From: Macrococcoides goetzii
Lineage (GTDB): Bacteria; Bacillota; Bacilli; Staphylococcales; Staphylococcaceae
DNA: 64,000 bases
Direction of reading: 5' to 3'
Assembly (NCBI RefSeq): GCF_002742385.2
Contig: NZ_MJBI02000002.1
Location: 62,001 to 126,000 of the forward strand
The notes under the pieces are model-generated. The model saw only the letters and a list, made by a program, of their open reading frames with translations, was not told the DNA's origin and made no database searches. Of this stretch, positions 34,668-42,166 are shown in pieces (positions within the stretch are counted from its first letter, which is position 1; each line of letters starts with the position of its first letter). The position numbers and the translations under genes are program-made.

Positions 34668-35492
34668 ATGGCTGTATTACCAACACATAAAGAAGCTTTA
34701 TCAAATAAACAAGTAGAAAAGATAGATAACTATATAAAATTTCAAGACGAAAAAGAAATTAAACATTTAACGATAGATTATCTGAATGAATTAATAGCGC
34801 ACTATATGTTAAAAGTTCCTTTTGAGAATATTAACGTTCAAAATAAAGAGGAAATCAATTTAACACTCGATGGACTTTACGATAAAATCATCGCAAATCA
34901 TCGTGGTGGTTACTGTTATGAAATGAATACATTTTTCAGACATTATTTGCAGAAAAAAGGTTTTGTTGCCTTTAATACATCAGCAACGATTGTTACACCA
35001 AAAGGAAGAAGTCGCGAAGGTTCCCATATGACAACTATCGTAGAAATCGATCATTTAAGCTATATTGCTGATGTTGGCTTCGGAGATTTACCGATGAAAG
35101 CTATTCCAATTGGTACTCACGAACATTTTGAAACTGTTACGGATATTAATGGAACATTCCGTGCCATTCAGATGAACAATCAAATTTTCGTACAAAAGCT
35201 TGTTGACGGGGAATACAAAACGAAATATGAAGCAAGTATTCATGCACAGGAATTACAGGATTTTAAAGACAATATAGAATATAATCAATACAATCCGGAA
35301 TCTATTTTTGTTAAGCAGTTGTTAATTACAATGCCAAATCCTGATGGACGTAAAACCATGACGCATCGTCAAATGACAATAACAGATCACGGAGAAAAAA
35401 CAACAACTCCCGTGAATAAAGATAATTATCGTAAGCTTTTGGAAGAAAACTTTGGGTTAAATATAGATATTAAACGAATTGATGAACAGTAA
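34668..35492 (+). CDS. nat: Arylamine N-acetyltransferase
   Basis: A 274-residue NAT. The Cys-His-Asp triad is visible: Cys83 in HRGGYCYEMN, His120 in REGSHMTTIV and Asp135 in YIADVGFGD. It transfers acetyl or a related acyl group from CoA to arylamines and hydrazines. ATG 34668 follows AAGGAG. Single gene with its own promoter and terminator; the promoter motif indicates control by the TetR protein at 39801. Confidence 0.92.
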   Translation: MAVLPTHKEALSNKQVEKIDNYIKFQDEKEIKHLTIDYLNELIAHYMLKVPFENINVQNKEEINLTLDGLYDKIIANHRGGYCYEMNTFFRHYLQKKGFVAFNTSATIVTPKGRSREGSHMTTIVEIDHLSYIADVGFGDLPMKAIPIGTHEHFETVTDINGTFRAIQMNNQIFVQKLVDGEYKTKYEASIHAQELQDFKDNIEYNQYNPESIFVKQLLITMPNPDGRKTMTHRQMTITDHGEKTTTPVNKDNYRKLLEENFGLNIDIKRIDEQ

Positions 35493-35497
35493 AAAAT

Positions 35498-35531
35498 GCC
35501 TCGGTTGCGATTGCAACCGAGGCGTTATTTC
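35498..35531. terminator. Bidirectional terminator
   Basis: Perfect 11-bp arms GCCTCGGTTGC and GCAACCGAGGC with loop GATT, A-rich on the left and T-rich on the right, between convergent nat and the YhgE/Pip gene. Confidence 0.85.
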
Positions 35532-35535
35532 ATTA

Positions 35536-36984
35536 TTAATCTAAATCTCTCGTATTTAAGCGTATATTTTTAAGATTTAATCGACTTAAGTAAGCGAAGT
35601 ATAGCAAGCAACCGGCAACGATTCCAATTATAGCAATAATTGTGATAGCTGTATTAATCGGAATATTGCCTTCAAAATCGAATATTGATTCTCTTAATGC
35701 TTTAATAACATAAGTCATCGGTGAATATGTGTGTAATGTCTGGAAGAATTTATTAGTTAACTGTATCGGGAAAGTCCCTTCACTTGAACCAAGCTGTAAG
35801 ATTAATAAAATAATCGCCAGGAATTTTCCGATGTTGCCGAATGCTGCTACCAAAAATGATACGATCAGTACTGCAGCAATAGACCAAACGATTAAAGTAA
35901 GTGTGAAGTATCCACGATTGGCAATTTCAATATCTATTACGTACTGTGTAAATAAAGATAAGAATAAACCTTGTAACAAGCCGTGTGTAACCATTAAGCC
36001 AAGTTTGTTTAGCCACCAGTTAACAGCGCTCTTTGATTCCCCTACGCGTTTATCGACTGGATAAATTGTAACAAATGCTATGGCCCCTATATATAGACTT
36101 AAACTTAGTACATAAGGTGCGAAACTTTGTCCATAGTTTTCTACCTTTGTGACATTGTGTTCAACTGTAGTGACTGGATCACTAATCGTCATCGCATTTT
36201 CTTTACTAAAAGACAAATTGTCAGTTTGCTTTAATGATTTATCGATATTTTGAGTGATTTGATTTGTATTTTCAGCGAGTTTATTTAATCCACCGGTGAT
36301 TTGATTCGAACCTGTGATCAATTGATTAAACTGTTCATTTTGTAATGGTGGTAATGCGGCTTGTGTTTTAGCAAGACCACTATCAACTTGTTTAGAACTA
36401 TTTGCTAAATCAAGCTCAGCTTTTTCCATCTTTTTTAAACCAGTAGCAAGCTCTTGAGATTGACCACGCATATCTTTGATTGAACCGAATATTTTCTTTA
36501 AATAAAGTTCACGCAAAGATAATGAAATATTATCTTTAACTGCTTGAATACTCTTATCACCAATACTTTGTCCCGAATAACTATAACCCGGGTTTGTTTG
36601 AACGTGCATTTCCATATGTTTAGGATTTGGATTGAGCATTGTAGAAGCATCATCTGAAAAGTTTTTAGGGAACTCGATGACTGCAAAGTAATCTCCTTTT
36701 TCAATACCATTTTTAGCTTTTTTTGAATCGATGAATTCCCATTTGAAATCATCATTTTCTTTGAGTTTATCGATTACTCGATTCCCAAGATTCTCTTCTT
36801 TGCCTTGAATCTTAGCGCCTTCATCATTGTTAACGATGGCAATGGGAAGATCCTGTGTTTGACCGTAAGGATCCCACATAGAGTAGATGAATACGGCACT
36901 ATAAATGATTGGTAAGAATAAAATAACAATAAGCGATAGAAATAAGACAGGGTGTTTCCTTAAAGCATGAAAGTCTTTAAACAC
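35536..36984 (-). CDS. YhgE/Pip-family membrane protein (ABC-2 permease-like)
   Basis: 482 residues. One N-terminal membrane helix (about 14-35), an extracytoplasmic region (about 40-300) with FAVIEFPKNFSDDAS and Lys/Gln-rich coiled-coil-like stretches, then about five C-terminal helices (from about 300) as in ABC-2 permeases. The outer region is shorter than in typical Pip/YhgE proteins of 700-900 residues. Role unknown; relatives include the phage-receptor Pip and type VII secretion EsaA. The ATG is preceded on the minus strand by AAAGGAG. TTTTAC-N13-GTAAAA at 37067-37091 may be its operator. Confidence 0.82.
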   Translation of the reverse strand: MFKDFHALRKHPVLFLSLIVILFLPIIYSAVFIYSMWDPYGQTQDLPIAIVNNDEGAKIQGKEENLGNRVIDKLKENDDFKWEFIDSKKAKNGIEKGDYFAVIEFPKNFSDDASTMLNPNPKHMEMHVQTNPGYSYSGQSIGDKSIQAVKDNISLSLRELYLKKIFGSIKDMRGQSQELATGLKKMEKAELDLANSSKQVDSGLAKTQAALPPLQNEQFNQLITGSNQITGGLNKLAENTNQITQNIDKSLKQTDNLSFSKENAMTISDPVTTVEHNVTKVENYGQSFAPYVLSLSLYIGAIAFVTIYPVDKRVGESKSAVNWWLNKLGLMVTHGLLQGLFLSLFTQYVIDIEIANRGYFTLTLIVWSIAAVLIVSFLVAAFGNIGKFLAIILLILQLGSSEGTFPIQLTNKFFQTLHTYSPMTYVIKALRESIFDFEGNIPINTAITIIAIIGIVAGCLLYFAYLSRLNLKNIRLNTRDLD

Positions 36985-37066
36985 GTTTGTTTTCTCCTTT
37001 TAATTATATTAGTAAAGTAAAAATATTATTTTATAACAGTAATAATAGCATAAATATTTAAATACA

Positions 37067-37091
37067 TTTTACTAGTATAATATATGTAAAA
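37067..37091. promoter_or_regulatory. Inverted repeat in the yhgE/DAO divergent region
   Basis: TTTTAC and GTAAAA arms separated by 13 AT-rich bases in the 264-bp gap between two divergent genes. The rest of the gap is AT-rich with no other clear signal. Confidence 0.35.
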
Positions 37092-37248
37092 TTACAATAC
37101 AAGTGATTTGTTCTAAAGAATTTAAAAAAATTATCTATTATTCAACACAAAAAATAATAAAATTAGACAACGCTAAAACTTTAGATTATACAAAAATGAA
37201 ATGGGTATGATGAAAATAATATTAAATTTAAGAAGCGGGGGGTTTGTT

Positions 37249-38442
37249 ATGCATAACGGGAAATTATATTGGCCGGAAACTTATGTAAAGAAAAACTATC
37301 TGGATGAAACCGAATCGCATTATGATGTGGTGATTATTGGTGGTGGAATGAGCGGGGCATTGACAGCATTTAAAGTTGCACAGGCAGGACATCATACATT
37401 ACTCATTGATAAAGGTGAAATAGGGAGCGCGAGTAGTGCAGCCAACACTGGGTTAATGCAATATATGAGTGATAAATTGTTGCATGAATGTGTAAAAGAC
37501 TTTGGAGCGCTTGAAGCCTATCACTTTTATAAAGCAAGTAAAGAAGGTCTGGAGGATATCGAAGCGATTTCGAAATTATTAGACGCGCGCGTAAATTTTA
37601 TTAAACGTGACAGTCTATTTATCGCTTCTACTAAACGTGATAAGAAAGTCATTAAAGATGAATATGAGGCATTGAAACACTTTGATTTCCCGGTAGATTA
37701 CGTTAATCCTGAGCAACTTGAAGAAACATATGGAATTAAGAAATACAATGCACTTATTACGCATGAAGATGCAGAAATCAATCCTTATGTATTTGTGAAT
37801 GAAGTCGTGAAATACGCACATAGTAACTTCCATTTAGATGTTCTTGAAAATACTGAGTTAGTGAAATATGAGAAGAAGGAAGAACAACTACTATGTCAGT
37901 TAAATGATAGAGTAATTACGGCTAATAAACTAATTATGACAACAGGATATGCGAAAAATAAAATAACGAAACGTTATATTCATCGTGAAGAATTTGTCGC
38001 AAGTTATGCAGTTGTGACGCAACCGATTGATGAAAATCATTTCTGGAAAGATAAAGTGATGATCTGGGAATCTGCAAGGCCCTATTTATACATAAGACAT
38101 GTCCCGGGAAATAGAGTGTTAATTGGTGGATTGGATGAGAAGACAGATAAGATACCTAATGAAAAACATATTCAAAAACAAGGTCAACGATTAATTAAAG
38201 CGTTTAATAAACTGTATCCGGACATTGAATTAGCAGTAGAGTATGCATATGGTGCAAGATTTGGTGAAACAAAGGATGGGAAACCATTTATCGGTAAGAT
38301 AGAAGAAGATGCTGAAGTATATGGATTATACGGATATGGTGGCAATGGAACAGTTTACTCCTCATTTGGTAGCAAACTACTGCTGGATATGATCGAAGGG
38401 AAGTACAATCCGTTATCTGAGATTTTTAAGCTGAAGCGATAG
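37249..38442 (+). CDS. FAD-dependent oxidoreductase, DAO family
   Basis: A 397-residue DAO-fold enzyme: DVVIIGGGMSGALTAFKVAQAGHHTLLIDKG in segments is the FAD site, with SAANTGLMQY after it and a C-terminal YGYGGNGTVYSS. These enzymes oxidise amino acids or amines; substrate unknown. ATG 37249 follows GGGGGG with good spacing; earlier in-frame starts lack an RBS. Confidence 0.85.
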   Translation: MHNGKLYWPETYVKKNYLDETESHYDVVIIGGGMSGALTAFKVAQAGHHTLLIDKGEIGSASSAANTGLMQYMSDKLLHECVKDFGALEAYHFYKASKEGLEDIEAISKLLDARVNFIKRDSLFIASTKRDKKVIKDEYEALKHFDFPVDYVNPEQLEETYGIKKYNALITHEDAEINPYVFVNEVVKYAHSNFHLDVLENTELVKYEKKEEQLLCQLNDRVITANKLIMTTGYAKNKITKRYIHREEFVASYAVVTQPIDENHFWKDKVMIWESARPYLYIRHVPGNRVLIGGLDEKTDKIPNEKHIQKQGQRLIKAFNKLYPDIELAVEYAYGARFGETKDGKPFIGKIEEDAEVYGLYGYGGNGTVYSSFGSKLLLDMIEGKYNPLSEIFKLKR

Positions 38443-38534
38443 TCAAGAGTGAATTGAATAAAGTGAGACAAAATGATAGGGATCTATCAATATAAAAACA
38501 TTAATTCCAGCAAATCTTTATTGCTTTATTTTTC

Positions 38535-38540
38535 GGGTAT
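38535..38540 (+). promoter_or_regulatory. Possible sigma-B -10 element
   Basis: GGGTAT, 37 bp before the SDR start, matches the sigma-B -10 consensus; the -35 region (TCTTTA, 14 bp upstream) is a poor match to GTTTAA. Weak support, but close homologues of the gene are general stress genes. Confidence 0.3.
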
Positions 38541-38576
38541 ATAGTAAGTATTAAATTTTCTAAGGAGGAATTACAA

Positions 38577-39455
38577 ATGAGTAACAATCCATTAAATAAG
38601 TATTTTAACGAAAAATATGAAGAGCAACCACAGGCGTATCCAGGTATTCAAAGTAAGATGACACCTGTTCCTGATTGTGGTGAAGAGAGTTATAAAGGTG
38701 CTGAGAAGTTAGTTGGTAAGAAAGCACTAGTTACAGGTGGAGATTCTGGTATAGGTCGTGCTGCTGCTATTAGTTATGCTAAAGAAGGCGCAGATGTTGC
38801 AGTTAACTATCATCCAGATGAACAGTCTGATGCTGAAGAGGTTAAACAAGTTATCGAAGCAGTCGGTCAGAAATGTGTGTTAATTCCTGGTGATCTTCGT
38901 GATAAGCAATTTGCTAAAGATATGGTAGATAAAGCTCACGAAGCGCTTGGTGGATTAGATATATTAGTATTGAACGCTGGTATGCAGCAATATGAATATG
39001 ATATTGAAAACTTAGATGAAGCGCAATTACGTGACACTTTTGAAGTGAACGTGTTCTCTGGTGTCTTCTCAATTCAAGCTGCATTGAAATATTTACAACC
39101 TGGTGCAAGTATTATTTTGACAAGTTCTATCCAGGGTGTTAAACCAAGTCCACATTTATTAGACTATGCAATGACGAAGAGCTGTAATATTTCATTGACG
39201 AAAGCATTAGCAGCACAGCTTGGTCCTAAAGGCATCCGTGTCAACGCTGTAGCACCTGGTCCAGTTTGGACACCGCTTCAAATTTGTGGTGGTCAACCGC
39301 AAGAGAAAATTCCTGAATTCGGTAAGAAAGAACCGTTACAACGTGCTGGTCAACCTGTAGAACTTGCTGATGTATACGTGTTACTTGCGAGTGATAATGC
39401 AAGCTTTATTACAGGTCAAGTGTATGGTGTAACTGGTGGTTCTCCAATTAATTAA
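38577..39455 (+). CDS. Short-chain dehydrogenase, general-stress type
   Basis: A 292-residue SDR with an N-terminal extension (PGIQSKMTPVPDCGE) typical of the YdaD/YhxC/GS39 group. Cofactor motif TGGDSGIGRAAAI, NAG in VLNAGMQQ, catalytic Ser in LTSSIQG and Tyr-x3-Lys in YAMTKS. Substrate unknown. Start follows AAGGAGG. A strong terminator follows. Confidence 0.9.
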   Translation: MSNNPLNKYFNEKYEEQPQAYPGIQSKMTPVPDCGEESYKGAEKLVGKKALVTGGDSGIGRAAAISYAKEGADVAVNYHPDEQSDAEEVKQVIEAVGQKCVLIPGDLRDKQFAKDMVDKAHEALGGLDILVLNAGMQQYEYDIENLDEAQLRDTFEVNVFSGVFSIQAALKYLQPGASIILTSSIQGVKPSPHLLDYAMTKSCNISLTKALAAQLGPKGIRVNAVAPGPVWTPLQICGGQPQEKIPEFGKKEPLQRAGQPVELADVYVLLASDNASFITGQVYGVTGGSPIN

Positions 39456-39504
39456 TATATTTATTAAATTTATTAAAATTAACGACTTATTTGTATATAG
39501 ATAT

Positions 39505-39537
39505 GAAAAGACATGCCAGCCGGCATGTCTTTTCATT
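39505..39537. terminator. Terminator shared by the SDR gene and an efflux-pump remnant
   Basis: Perfect 13-bp arms GAAAAGACATGCC and GGCATGTCTTTTC around AGCC. It can end both the SDR transcript (plus) and the decayed pump gene (minus). Confidence 0.8.
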
Positions 39538-39559
39538 ATGGTTTTTATTGTTGTATTTA

Positions 39560-39713
39560 CTATTTCGTTCGTGAATTCGGTAAAGTCAATGCCATGATCC
39601 AATCATAAATAAGATTAATACTATATTGAATAATCATCTTGTAGAATATTTAGACGTTAAATAAGCTGAAATTGGAATCATAATACCATTAATGAGCATA
39701 AATATTGTCGTCA
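39560..39713 (-). pseudogene. Remnant of a DHA2-family (EmrB/QacA-type) efflux pump
   Basis: Minus-strand reading from about 39713 gives TIFMLINGIMIPISAYLTSK then YSTR, a TGA, and LFNIVLILFMIGS, a close match to the second and third membrane segments of DHA2 multidrug transporters. A frame change follows, then ALTLPNSRTK and a stop at 39562-39560, just before a terminator. The first about 50 codons and most of the body are missing. It is divergent from the TetR gene, the normal arrangement for such pumps and their repressors. Identification of the N-proximal block is fairly firm; the C-terminal piece is tentative. Confidence 0.65.
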
Positions 39714-39722
39714 ACCTTCCAC

Positions 39723-39752
39723 TTGTAAACGGACACTATTCTCATTTATAAT
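39723..39752 (+). promoter_or_regulatory. tetR promoter with presumptive operator
   Basis: TTGTAA (39723-39728), 18 bp, TATAAT (39747-39752). The spacer includes CGGACACTATTCTCAT, matching the nat promoter spacer at 13 of the first 16 positions or better. Confidence 0.7.
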
Positions 39753-39800
39753 AATCACATCAGTAATATTTGTCAATAAAATGATTTTTGGAGGTGACGT

Positions 39801-40364
39801 ATGAAGCAACGAAGTGATGCCATGCATAATAAAAAACGTATACTGGAAACAGCAAATCGTTTATTTAGTGCAAATAGTGTCAGTGAAGTGGCGATGAAGC
39901 AAATTGCTACGGATTGTGGTATTGGACAGGGCACTTTATATCGACATTTTAGTAGTAAAGCAGAGATTTGCCAAGCTTTAATGGATGAAGCGTTAGAGGA
40001 GATGTTTGTAGAGATTAAACAGATTCAACAAACGCAGTTATCAGATTCTGAAAAGGTGAAGGAAATCCTTCATTCATTTGTTACATTAATAAGTGATAAT
40101 CGGGAGAAGTTAGAGGAAATGAAAACTGAAGGCAGTAAGCGTAAAGTTATGATGGACTTACATTTCTATCCGCAACTTAAAGCTGCTTTATTAAATTTAG
40201 TTGAAGCATTGAATATTGTAAAAGATGCAGATTTCCATACAGATATTATGTTAAATTCATTTTCGAAAAACGTATTTGAACACCATTGTATTGAAAAAAA
40301 CGTTCAACCTAAAACATTTGCAGATAGAATTCACTACATATTTATTGAAAGATTAATGGAATAA
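39801..40364 (+). CDS. TetR/AcrR-family repressor
   Basis: 187 residues with an N-terminal TetR helix-turn-helix (RILETANRLFSANSVSEVAMKQIATDCGIG in parts, TLYRHFSSKAEI) and a divergent ligand domain. ATG 39801 follows GGAGGTGA. Its own promoter and the nat promoter share a motif in the -35/-10 spacer, so it probably represses both. The adjacent pump remnant suggests it once controlled drug efflux. Confidence 0.9.
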   Translation: MKQRSDAMHNKKRILETANRLFSANSVSEVAMKQIATDCGIGQGTLYRHFSSKAEICQALMDEALEEMFVEIKQIQQTQLSDSEKVKEILHSFVTLISDNREKLEEMKTEGSKRKVMMDLHFYPQLKAALLNLVEALNIVKDADFHTDIMLNSFSKNVFEHHCIEKNVQPKTFADRIHYIFIERLME

Positions 40365-40399
40365 TTTAAATACGAATCTAATAATAATAACGGAAAAAG

Positions 40400-40595
40400 A
40401 TGATAGACTTTAAAAAAACAGCACTTGTATTAATCGATTAACAAAAAGGAATATTAGTATGGATATAATCAATACTTTATTACAGATATGATGAGTGCGC
40501 CTAGAGCAGATTTACATCAATTTCCGATTGATAATGTATTTCCTGTAATGGGTCAAACGATGACAACAGAAGCATTTTTAGATTTAGTGAAGTAA
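40400..40595 (+). pseudogene. Isochorismatase-family hydrolase remnant
   Basis: ATG 40400 opens MIDFKKTALVLID, then TAA where the family has Leu, then QKGIL: the N-terminal strand of a cysteine hydrolase. A different frame then gives YNQYFITDMMSAPRADLHQF, IDNVFPVMGQTMTTEAFLDL and a stop at 40595, the C-terminal end of the same family. About 110 residues, including the catalytic Cys region, are missing. Nonsense mutation plus internal deletion. Confidence 0.75.
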
Positions 40596-40599
40596 CAAA

Positions 40600-40629
40600 A
40601 AAGACGTCTACGTAAGTGTAGGCGTCTTT
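40600..40629 (-). terminator. Terminator of ohr
   Basis: AAAGACGTCTACG pairs with TGTAGGCGTCTTT around TAAG; on the minus strand it is followed by TTTTTTG, six bases after the ohr stop codon. Confidence 0.75.
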
Positions 40630-40635
40630 CATCTA

Positions 40636-41064
40636 TTAGTCAGTAGTTACTGATAATTCAATATTAATGCTTTCTTTTAAAGCTTTTGAGTAAGGACAGA
40701 AATTGTGTGCTTTTTCAATGAATGATTCGGCAGTTGCTTGATCTAAACCTTCAATGCGTACTTCTAATTCAGCAGCTAACTTAAAGCCACCATCAGATTC
40801 ATCTGAAACTAACTTTGCAGTACCTCTTACTTCAGGGTCGATATCAGTATGACCGGCTTTTTTTAATAGTAATGTTAAAGCACTGTTAAAGCATGCTGCA
40901 TAACCTGCTGCAAATAATTGTTCAGGATTTGATTCAGTTGTTCCTTTACCGCCTAATGCTTTTGGTGATTCGATGTCTAAATAGAAAGTGTTATCTTCAC
41001 TAAACACCTTACCGTTACGACCACCTTTACTAATCACTGTTGTTTCATATAATACTTTATCCAT
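40636..41064 (-). CDS. ohr: Organic hydroperoxide resistance protein (Ohr)
   Basis: A 142-residue OsmC/Ohr thiol peroxidase. Peroxidatic Cys58 lies in AAGYAACFNSAL and resolving Cys123 in NFCPYSKAL; total length and spacing fit Ohr rather than OsmC. It reduces organic and lipid hydroperoxides. Divergent from ohrR, with a palindromic operator in its leader. Confidence 0.95.
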   Translation of the reverse strand: MDKVLYETTVISKGGRNGKVFSEDNTFYLDIESPKALGGKGTTESNPEQLFAAGYAACFNSALTLLLKKAGHTDIDPEVRGTAKLVSDESDGGFKLAAELEVRIEGLDQATAESFIEKAHNFCPYSKALKESINIELSVTTD

Positions 41065-41089
41065 TCTAAAGACTCCTTTTCAATTTATT

Positions 41090-41103
41090 AATCGTGCGCG
41101 ATT
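41090..41103. promoter_or_regulatory. OhrR operator 1
   Basis: AATCG-TGCG-CGATT, perfect 5-bp arms, 26 bp before the ohr start codon. Matched by a second copy at 41166-41179. Confidence 0.65.
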
Positions 41104-41165
41104 GATAAAAATAATATTAAACTTTATAATCTTTGAAGTCAAATAATAAACTTATTAAAATAAAA

Positions 41166-41179
41166 AATCGTGAACGATT
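41166..41179. promoter_or_regulatory. OhrR operator 2
   Basis: AATCG-TGAA-CGATT, the same arms as operator 1, ending just before the GGAGG of ohrR. Centre-to-centre distance to operator 1 is 76 bp. Fits autoregulation. Confidence 0.65.
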
Positions 41180-41189
41180 GGAGGATAAG

Positions 41190-41636
41190 ATGAATAATCG
41201 ATGGAATAATTTATCAAAGCAACTATGCTTTTCATACTATAATGTGAATAGATTGTTTAATCAGTTTTATAAATCGTCATTAAAATCATTTAATCTGACT
41301 TATACACAATACTTAGTGTTAGTCAGTTTATGGGAGAAACCGAGTCAAACTTTAAATGAATTAGGAAAAGAGTTGGATCTAGCAAGTAATACATTAACAC
41401 CACTGCTTAAACGTTTAGAAGACAAGGGATATGTGATGAGATTACGCCCGGAGAAAGATAAACGTCAGTTAATCGTGCAGTTAACAGAAGAGGGTCGTAC
41501 GCTACAAAAGAAAGTTGAAAGACATCTGTTAACATGTTTCTCAACGATTGAAGGATTGACAGAAGAGAGAGCAAGTGAATTGATAGCAGAAAACAATCGT
41601 TTGATAGAGGCGATTCAAAAGAGTAGTCTTAAATGA
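41190..41636 (+). CDS. ohrR: MarR-family peroxide sensor OhrR
   Basis: A 148-residue MarR repressor. KQLCFSYY carries the N-terminal sensor Cys13 equivalent to Cys15 of Bacillus OhrR, and no other Cys resembles a two-Cys type except one near 123 (LLTCFSTI). The winged helix spans LNELGKELDLASNTLTPLLKRLEDKGYV in parts and RPEKDKRQ. ATG 41190 follows GGAGGAT; an upstream in-frame ATG at 41133 would place the operators inside the gene and is rejected. Confidence 0.92.
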   Translation: MNNRWNNLSKQLCFSYYNVNRLFNQFYKSSLKSFNLTYTQYLVLVSLWEKPSQTLNELGKELDLASNTLTPLLKRLEDKGYVMRLRPEKDKRQLIVQLTEEGRTLQKKVERHLLTCFSTIEGLTEERASELIAENNRLIEAIQKSSLK

Positions 41637-41717
41637 ATATTTTAAATGAATATCTTAATATAGATGAGATATTTTAAGATGATATAATGAAGATAAATAT
41701 GATGAGGAGGTCTGGTT

Positions 41718-42068
41718 ATGTTAAAAGAACAGCTGGATGACGTATTTGTAAAAAACGATGAAGGTTATTTTGATGAAGATAAAGTCAGTGCGAAATTTTA
41801 TAGCATCATTAAACAATTATCGGGAGAAGAAGCATATCAGTTAATCGACGAAGCGATTAATTATTTATTGCATTCAACAGATACTGAAGTTATTGCATAT
41901 ATGCTGGAATTTATCTCAAGCCTATATGGTATTGCCGGAACAAACGAACTGACAGATTTACATGAAATGAAAGCTTCCGTCATTGATCGTCAAGTAGAAA
42001 TCTATGGTAATCAGTTTACGCATAATGTATTAAATAATTTAAAACGAGAATTAGGCACTGCGACGTAA
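41718..42068 (+). CDS. Conserved-looking hypothetical protein, alpha-helical
   Basis: 116 residues, acidic, predicted all helical, with no signal peptide or membrane segment and no motif I recognise. Strong GAGGAGG RBS and its own upstream TATAAT-like sequence (about 41684). It lies between ohrR and an ABC exporter gene on the same strand; a link to either is not evident. Confidence 0.7.
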   Translation: MLKEQLDDVFVKNDEGYFDEDKVSAKFYSIIKQLSGEEAYQLIDEAINYLLHSTDTEVIAYMLEFISSLYGIAGTNELTDLHEMKASVIDRQVEIYGNQFTHNVLNNLKRELGTAT

Positions 42069-42166
42069 GAGGTCGTTCATATATTGTCTATATTGAAAAT
42101 GTATATAAAGTAATTTTTTTAATTATATAATCGGAATGTCATTGTAGACATTATAAGGTGGACAAA

